This document shows positions 33,648 through 38,684 of a stretch of DNA of 38,684 nucleotides, piece after piece; position 1 is the first letter of the stretch, and every line of letters begins with the position of its first letter. The translations under genes were made by a program, and so were the position numbers. The notes under the pieces are model-generated. The model was not told where the DNA came from. It did no database searches and worked only from the letters and a program-made list of their open reading frames with translations. Origin of the DNA: an uncultured Collinsella sp. (GTDB lineage: Bacteria; Actinomycetota; Coriobacteriia; Coriobacteriales; Coriobacteriaceae); assembly GCA_938023085.1 (NCBI GenBank), contig CALHDP010000128.1:1-38684 (forward strand), read 5' to 3'.

Positions 33648-34328
33648 ATGCGGGTTTTGATCACGGGTGCTTCGGGCGGTATCGGAGCCGCATGCGTGCA
33701 ACGATTTTTGGACGAGGGCCACGAGGTCGTGGGCTTTGATTTGCTACCGGCGGCGATCAAACACGAGCGCTACCGCCATCTGATCGTTAATGTCTGCGAG
33801 CCGGACTCGTTTCCAGGCGACCTTGAACCCCAGGTGATCGTGAACGTTGCCGGTACGCAGGATTCGGCCGACGATATCGCCGCCAACCTGTGTGGCACCA
33901 TCAACGTGACCGAGCGTTACGCCTTTGTGGGGGAGGGGCTTGCCGCCAAGCCGGCGCCGGCTATCAAATCCGTGGTCAATGTGGGGTCGGCGAGCGGGCA
34001 TACGGGATCGGAGTTTCCCGCCTATGCCGCCAGCAAGGGCGGCGTAATCGCCTACACCAAGAATCTTGCAAACCGCCTGGCACCGCAGGCCATCGCCAAC
34101 AGTGTGGACCCGGGCGGCGTTATCACGCCGCTCAACCGTTGCGTGATGGAAGACGAGCACCTGTGGAACCAGATTATGGAGCTCACGCCGCTTAAGCGCT
34201 GGGCCACCGCCCAAGAGATCGCCGGGTGGATCTACTTTGTGGGCGTGACCAACCGGTTTATGACCGGGCAGAGCCTGCTGATCGATGGCGGCGAGGCCGG
34301 CCGCACACAATTTATTTGGCCCGAATAG
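33648..34328 (+). CDS. Short-chain dehydrogenase/reductase
   Basis: 226 residues; ATG 33648 with AAGGAG. Classical SDR: nucleotide loop TGASGGIG (6-13), VNVAGTQDSADD, catalytic Ser in NVGSASG (~114), YAASK with Tyr126 and Lys130, and NSVDPGGVITPL, close to the usual SVSPG. A C-terminal MTGQSLLIDGGEAGRT resembles SDRs of oxidised-sugar or fatty-acid type. The cofactor is unclear; no Arg follows TGASGG, hence NAD is as likely as NADP. It is probably co-transcribed with the VUT gene. A substrate cannot be deduced. Confidence 0.9.
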   Translation: MRVLITGASGGIGAACVQRFLDEGHEVVGFDLLPAAIKHERYRHLIVNVCEPDSFPGDLEPQVIVNVAGTQDSADDIAANLCGTINVTERYAFVGEGLAAKPAPAIKSVVNVGSASGHTGSEFPAYAASKGGVIAYTKNLANRLAPQAIANSVDPGGVITPLNRCVMEDEHLWNQIMELTPLKRWATAQEIAGWIYFVGVTNRFMTGQSLLIDGGEAGRTQFIWPE

Positions 34329-34329
34329 G

Positions 34330-34365
34330 AAACGCGCCCGATGGAAAGCCGTCGGGCGCGTTTTT
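34330..34365. terminator. Strong terminator between SDR and ung
   Basis: AACGCGCCCGA (34331-34341) and TCGGGCGCGTT (34352-34362) form an 11-bp stem, then TTTTT. It begins two bases after the SDR stop. On the minus strand the stem is followed by TTCC only, so it chiefly serves the plus strand. Confidence 0.9.
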
Positions 34366-34378
34366 GATATATCGATTT

Positions 34379-35104
34379 TTAGCCGAGGCAAGTCCAGCTG
34401 ACGGGGGTCGAGCCGTGCTGTTCGAGTAGCCGATTGGCAGCGGAGAAGGGGCGCGACCCCATAAAAGCGGGGAGTTCTGCCGTGGCACGGTTGGCCGAAA
34501 GCGGCGAGGGGTGCGTGGAGGCCAGACAGAACTTATCGGCTGTCTTGCCCGCGCCGGTCGCGGCGAGCTTGCCCTCAACCATTTGCTGGGCAAAGCGGCC
34601 CCATGCCAAAAAGACGACCGGCTGGGGCAGCTGGCAGCAGCGTTCGATAACGTAGTCGGTCAGGGTACTCCAGCCCAGTTTGGCGTGCGAGTTCGCGGCA
34701 TGCTCGCGTACGGTGAGCGTGGTGTTGAGGAGCAGGACGCCCCGTTGTGCCCATGGGGTTAGATCTCCCGTGGCGGGAATGGGGCAACCCAGATCGGCTT
34801 TGAGTTCCTTGTAGATGTTGCGCAGGCTCGGCGGCAACTTGGTTTGCGTCGCGGGGACCGAGAACGACAGTCCCATGGCCTGGTTGGGCCCGTGATAGGG
34901 GTCCTGACCTAAGATGACAACTTTGACCTGGTCGGCCGGCGTGTAGGCGAGGGCATTGAGAATGTCGTCTTGTGCCGGGTAGATGGTCTGCTCGGCACGC
35001 AAAAGGGCGATGCGCTCGAGCAGCTGGTTCGTAGTTTCACGTACCGGCTGCGGCGCATCGCTCAACCAAGTTGCTATGTTGTGGTCGCGGGTTGCGGTGT
35101 CCAT
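34379..35104 (-). CDS. ung: Uracil-DNA glycosylase (family 1)
   Basis: 241 residues; ATG 35104 after AAAGGAG. Catalytic motif GQDPYHG at 66-72 with Asp68 as the general base, Phe81-region uracil pocket (GLSFSVP), LLLNTTLTV with the discriminating Asn, and the DNA intercalation loop HPSPLSA at 198-204 (His198, Leu202). It removes uracil from DNA at the start of base excision repair. Length is normal. It stands alone. Confidence 0.97.
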   Translation of the reverse strand: MDTATRDHNIATWLSDAPQPVRETTNQLLERIALLRAEQTIYPAQDDILNALAYTPADQVKVVILGQDPYHGPNQAMGLSFSVPATQTKLPPSLRNIYKELKADLGCPIPATGDLTPWAQRGVLLLNTTLTVREHAANSHAKLGWSTLTDYVIERCCQLPQPVVFLAWGRFAQQMVEGKLAATGAGKTADKFCLASTHPSPLSANRATAELPAFMGSRPFSAANRLLEQHGSTPVSWTCLG

Positions 35105-35192
35105 GGGGCTCCTTTATGGCAGATGCTCTGTTGACATCTATTGTAAAGGCGCACCGGTTGCCTTTATGCCGCGGCTGCATAAGGAGTGGGGT

Positions 35193-36095
35193 CTACGAGA
35201 CGTGCTCGGGCGCTCCTGCCATGCGAGCCTGTCCATGTGCACGAAGGCGCGGAAGCTCGACGGTTGCCACCATGACGCCGGTGAGGATGAGGGCGGCGCC
35301 AAAGAAGGCGATGGGACTCAGGATCTCGCCGACCAGGAAGAACGAGAAGACGGCAGAGCAGACCGGCTCGAGCGAGAAAGCGAAGCCGGTGGTTTCGGCA
35401 GGCACGTGGGGCTGCACGAGCGTTTGGGTGATAAAGCCATAGGCAGAGCAAATGAGTGCGAGCGCAACGATAACGACGATCTCGTTCGGCGTGCTGGGAA
35501 GTGTGAAACCGCCAAAGACGCATGCGGCGATGCCCGAGAACAAGCCGCCAAAGCCCAGCTGCCAAACGCCCAGAGCCAGCGGGTCGACATCTTCGACAAA
35601 GCGCTTCGCCACAATGATGTGGCCGGCATAGATAAAGGCCGAGAGTAGCATGATAATCGCGCCCGGATTCAGGCTGGTGAAGTCGGCACCCGAGAGCAGC
35701 AGCATGCCGCAGGTGACGATGGCGGTGCCGATGAGCACTTTGCGCTCGGGGGCACGACGCAGCAGGGCGGCGTTGGCAAACGGCACGATCACGACCGTCA
35801 GGCTCTGCAAAAAGCCGGCGGTGGAGGCAGAGGTGAGGCTGGAGCCCAGGCACATACAGGTGAGCTCGGTTGCCATAATGGCGCCGATGATGGCGGCGCG
35901 GACCATCAGGTCGCGGTTAATGCGGAAAGCGCGCTTATGGAAGAGCAGCAGGCAGGCCACAAAGGCGATGATGCAGCGTAGCGCGACGATGCTCGTGGCG
36001 GTCATGCTGTCCATGCTGATCTTCATGAGGGGGTACGAAAAGCCCCATGCGACGGGAACGGAAAATGAGAGCGCGATTGCTTTTTTGCGATCCAT
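35193..36095 (-). CDS. EamA-family (DMT) transporter
   Basis: 300 residues; ATG 36095 with AAAAGGAG. Ten membrane helices in two EamA repeats: PVAWGFSYPLMKISMDSM at the front, TSASTAGFLQSLTVVIVPF (the first repeat end), and TETTGFAFSLEPVCSAVFSFFLVGE in the second, the classical RhaT/YdcZ pattern (L-E-P-V). The C-terminus is short and polar. The LysR gene is divergent with a 157-bp gap containing an inverted repeat, so it is likely its target. Exported compound unknown. Confidence 0.88.
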   Translation of the reverse strand: MDRKKAIALSFSVPVAWGFSYPLMKISMDSMTATSIVALRCIIAFVACLLLFHKRAFRINRDLMVRAAIIGAIMATELTCMCLGSSLTSASTAGFLQSLTVVIVPFANAALLRRAPERKVLIGTAIVTCGMLLLSGADFTSLNPGAIIMLLSAFIYAGHIIVAKRFVEDVDPLALGVWQLGFGGLFSGIAACVFGGFTLPSTPNEIVVIVALALICSAYGFITQTLVQPHVPAETTGFAFSLEPVCSAVFSFFLVGEILSPIAFFGAALILTGVMVATVELPRLRAHGQARMAGAPEHVS

Positions 36096-36172
36096 GGGAC
36101 TCCTTTTGTTACAGAACGGTTTCGTAAAAAGGATTCTGCTCTCAGATGTGGATGTAGTAAAGCGAATGTATC

Positions 36173-36197
36173 TTCAGTATGATTAAGAAATGCTGAA
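36173..36197. promoter_or_regulatory. Candidate LysR binding palindrome between the EamA and LysR genes
   Basis: TTCAG (36173-36177) and CTGAA (36193-36197) are inverted with 15 bases between. TATGAT within (36178-36183) could be a -10 box for the LysR gene. It lies between divergent starts at 36095 and 36253. Confidence 0.45.
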
Positions 36198-36252
36198 TTA
36201 GGTGCGAAAAGCGCTGGCAAAACGTTTTACGGCACATCGATGGAGAGACACG

Positions 36253-37119
36253 ATGGCATCGCGGTATCAGATTGTTTGTATGGTGGTCGATCGCGGCAGT
36301 CTTAAGGGTGCGGCGGACGAGCTGGGCTATACGCAAAGTGCGGTGAGCCAGGCCGTCAAGGCGCTCGAGCGCGAGCTGGGTACCACGCTTATCGAGCGCG
36401 GTAAGCAGGGCGTTTCGCTTACGCGCGACGGCAAACAATATCTGCCGTACCTGCGCCAGATCGTGACCGCCGAGGCCGAGCTCGAGGGCAAGCGCCAGGA
36501 GCTGCTGGGGCTTTCGTCGACCGATATTCGTATTGCGACGTTTACCAACGTGAGTCGAACCGTGTTGCCGCGTGTGATCCGCGACTTTGGGGCGCTGCAC
36601 CCGGGCGTACGCTTTACCCTCAAGCAGGGTGATTACACACGCAACGCCCAGTGGGTGCACGATGGCGTGGTTGATTTTTGTTTTACGGCACGCGGTTTTA
36701 CCGCAGGGCTCGAGAAGCGCGTGGTCTATCACGACGAGTTGGTGGCGCTGTTGCCTGTCGGGCATCCGCTGACGGCAAAGGAAAAGGTGACGCTCGCCGA
36801 TTTGGCGTCCGAGCCGTTTGTGCTGCTGGATGAGGGCGAGCAGAGCCTGGTGCTCGATGCATTTGCGGCGCATGGCCTGTCGCCGCACGTGACGAGTGAG
36901 GTAACCGACGACTACACCATCATGGCGATGGTGGAGGAGGGCCTAGGCGTGAGCATGCTCTACCGTCGTACTGTGGAGGGCATGCGAGCCGAAATTCGTG
37001 TGCGGCCCATCGTGCATGCTCCCTCGCGCGACGTGGTGGCCGCTTGGCGCAGCTGGGACACCATGCCTATCGCCACGAGGCGTTTTATCGACTATATGAG
37101 CTCGCATATTGTTAATTAA
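36253..37119 (+). CDS. LysR-family transcriptional regulator
   Basis: 288 residues; ATG 36253 after GGAGAGAC. A winged helix (RYQIVCMVVDRGSLKGAADELGYTQSAVSQAVKALERELG) with the LysR recognition helix, then a linker helix. A periplasmic-binding-fold sensor domain spans ~90-285: DIRIATFTNVSRTVLPRVIRDFGALHPGVRF, WVHDGVVDFCF, HDELVALLPVGHPL, and EEGLGVSMLYRR. The effector is unknown. It is divergent from an EamA transporter, the typical arrangement of a metabolite-induced export system. Confidence 0.94.
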   Translation: MASRYQIVCMVVDRGSLKGAADELGYTQSAVSQAVKALERELGTTLIERGKQGVSLTRDGKQYLPYLRQIVTAEAELEGKRQELLGLSSTDIRIATFTNVSRTVLPRVIRDFGALHPGVRFTLKQGDYTRNAQWVHDGVVDFCFTARGFTAGLEKRVVYHDELVALLPVGHPLTAKEKVTLADLASEPFVLLDEGEQSLVLDAFAAHGLSPHVTSEVTDDYTIMAMVEEGLGVSMLYRRTVEGMRAEIRVRPIVHAPSRDVVAAWRSWDTMPIATRRFIDYMSSHIVN

Positions 37120-37146
37120 TGACTGCCGTGACGTTGAGTGCGGTGT

Positions 37147-38529
37147 TTAGCGGGCTGTCGCTCTGGCTTGGGTGGCGCGATAGGTGCGTGCCGGGTGGCA
37201 AAGTAGCACCGCCACGACCATAAAGAACGCCGTGGTGCCCAGGCTGATGGGGTAGACCATCATAATGTTCGCAAAGGTGCGGAAGTGCGGGAACACGCAG
37301 AACACCCAATAGAAGCGGATGCCGCAGACGCAGATCATGGTGATGAGGGCGGGCGTGAGCGAGATACCAAAGCCGCGCAGGTAGCCTGACATGTTTTCGT
37401 AGAACATGCTAAAGGCGTACGCCGGGAAGATCGAACACACGCGGATATAGCCGATCGAGACGATGTTGGGATCGCTGTTAAAGAGCGACAAGATTTCGCG
37501 CCCCAGGCCGACAATAACGATAATCGTGGTGAGTGCAACGATACCGCCTTCGACAAGGCAGACCTTGAGCGTTTTGGTGCAGCGGTCGATCTGGCGGGCA
37601 CCGTGGTTTTGTCCCACAAAGGTGGTGCAAGCCTGGCTAAAGCTGTTGAGCAGGTTGTAGCACACGTACTCCAGGCTCATGGCGGCGCTCGATGCCGCCA
37701 TGACTTCGGTGCCCAGGCTGTTGATGGCGGACTGGATGATGATGTTGGCGACGGCAAAGACGGCGCTTTGGATGCCGGCGGGCAGGCCGATCTTGACGAT
37801 GCGCTTGAGGGCGACGGGGTCGATAGCCAGGTCGCGCGGGGTGACGCGGACGGCGGAGTCGGTCTTGAGCAGGCGGATAAAGAGCGTGGCGGCACTGACG
37901 GTGTAGGCGATGGCGGTGGCGATGGCGACGCCCGCGACGCCCCAGTGGAGTACGGGGACAAAGATAAGGTCCAGGCCAATGTTGAGGACGGTGGACACGG
38001 CAAGCGCCTGTAACGGCATGCGGGTGATGCCGACGGAGCGGAAGATCGCGGCCTCAAAGTTGTAAAGCAAGATCGAGGGCATGCTGAGCAAAAAGACACG
38101 TAGGTAGAGCGAAGCGAGCGGCATGGTCTCGGCAGGGACGTTGAGCGCGGCGAGCATGGGCTCGGCAAAGATCTCGCCCAGCGCGATGACGACAAAGCCC
38201 ACGAGCGCCATTAAAATCGAGGTATGGACGGCGCGTTTGACCATGTTCTGATCGTTGCGGCCGATAGCGTTGGCGATGACCACGTTGGAGCCAAGCGACA
38301 TGCCAATAAACAGGTTGAGCATAAGACTGGTAAGCGGAACATTGGAGCCGACCGCCGCCATGGCGAGGGTTCCCTGGTCGCCCGAGAAGTTACCGATAAT
38401 GACCGTGGCGATGAGGTTCGACAGCTGCTCCAAGATGCTCGTCGCGGCTACGGGGAAGGCGAACAGGGGAATATTGCGCCACAGCGAGCCGGTGGTCATG
38501 TCGATGTGCTTAGATACGGTATCGGCCAT
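37147..38529 (-). CDS. MATE-family multidrug exporter
   Basis: 460 residues; ATG 38529, with AGAGATTGAGA-like weak upstream sequence. Twelve membrane helices in two halves: NIPLFAFPVAATSILEQLSNLIATVIIGNF and VALKRIVKIGLPAGIQSAVFAVANIIIQSAIN are the two halves' starting motifs (GxPxxxxxxxxxxxN pattern). SLGTEVMAASSAAMSLE is the second-half equivalent of the first-half GTLAMAAVGSNVPLT. Such proteins expel cations or drugs with Na+ or H+ import. The basic tail (RATQARATAR) is cytoplasmic. Its stop nearly meets the LysR stop. Confidence 0.93.
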   Translation of the reverse strand: MADTVSKHIDMTTGSLWRNIPLFAFPVAATSILEQLSNLIATVIIGNFSGDQGTLAMAAVGSNVPLTSLMLNLFIGMSLGSNVVIANAIGRNDQNMVKRAVHTSILMALVGFVVIALGEIFAEPMLAALNVPAETMPLASLYLRVFLLSMPSILLYNFEAAIFRSVGITRMPLQALAVSTVLNIGLDLIFVPVLHWGVAGVAIATAIAYTVSAATLFIRLLKTDSAVRVTPRDLAIDPVALKRIVKIGLPAGIQSAVFAVANIIIQSAINSLGTEVMAASSAAMSLEYVCYNLLNSFSQACTTFVGQNHGARQIDRCTKTLKVCLVEGGIVALTTIIVIVGLGREILSLFNSDPNIVSIGYIRVCSIFPAYAFSMFYENMSGYLRGFGISLTPALITMICVCGIRFYWVFCVFPHFRTFANIMMVYPISLGTTAFFMVVAVLLCHPARTYRATQARATAR

Positions 38530-38593
38530 ACGCTCTCAATCTCTAACATGCTATTTCGTGCTTATTTGCGCAGACGATGATACTCCTAATCGA

Positions 38594-38684
38594 CTAGTCA
38601 TTGGGGACGTTCTTAAACGACTAGTCATTCAAGAACGTCCATTACAGTCGAAATTGTCAGCCCGGGACCGTCTCGGGCTACGAT
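38594..38684 (-). repeat. Two-hairpin dispersed element, right copy (cut by the window end)
   Basis: Reverse-complement copy of 19763-19853, 87 of 91 bases equal, and the match reaches the last base of the window, so it continues beyond. The copies lie about 18.8 kb apart in inverted order. It sits upstream of the MATE gene. Confidence 0.85.

Overview
The window is a chromosomal segment of a high-GC, tightly packed bacterial genome. Gene order and content suggest a gut actinobacterium of the class Coriobacteriia, most likely Collinsella or a near relative. The evidence is indirect: a Tat-type surface protein paired with a LuxR-type regulator, a CD1871A-type CxxC mini-protein operon, MacB-like fused ABC exporters, TACAAT-like -10 boxes close to starts, and dispersed hairpin repeats. 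No rRNA or tRNA gene was seen.

Layout. 1-640: 3' part of a surface or lipoprotein-like gene. 749-6295 (minus): a LuxR-type regulator followed by a 1461-residue exported, probably wall-anchored protein. 6570-8343 (plus): a PadR regulator, its HAAS/DUF1700 partner, a short membrane protein and a decapitated ABC ATPase. 8322-9637: a graveyard of an IS3-type transposase tail, a broken 5' gene end, an intact PH-domain membrane protein, and fragments of an unknown gene and of an arginase. 9668-13611: a two-component system divergent from a three-gene redox operon (CxxC mini-protein, membrane polyferredoxin, TlpA-type lipoprotein). 13865-17119: a 1084-residue MacB-like ABC transporter. 17246-18379: an unrecognised membrane protein between two copies of a hairpin repeat. 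18738-26533: housekeeping and small-molecule genes (Dus, glutaredoxin, XRE-TipAS regulator, TrmO, PatB-type C-S lyase, a pyridoxamine-oxidase-like protein, K+ channel, LOG-family protein, ClC protein). 26616-30754 (minus): a methyltransferase, an EamA transporter, and a GntR-ABC operon. 31146-34328 (plus): prfC, then a VUT-family transporter behind a candidate preQ1 riboswitch and an SDR. 34379-38529: ung, an EamA exporter divergent from a LysR regulator, and a MATE exporter.

The genes form several small self-contained circuits. The two-component system probably controls the redox operon, in which electrons could pass from the cytoplasm through the polyferredoxin and CxxC peptide to the extracytoplasmic thioredoxin. 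PadR, GntR and LysR genes each sit beside a membrane export function and each has a candidate operator.

The intergenic DNA carries more structure than usual. There are 91-bp inverted copies of a two-hairpin element about 18.8 kb apart, a nested double palindrome between the GntR operon and prfC, a perfect 19-bp stem behind glutaredoxin, and a perfect 15-bp stem near the ABC transporter. All family assignments come from reading motifs by eye; no search was run.
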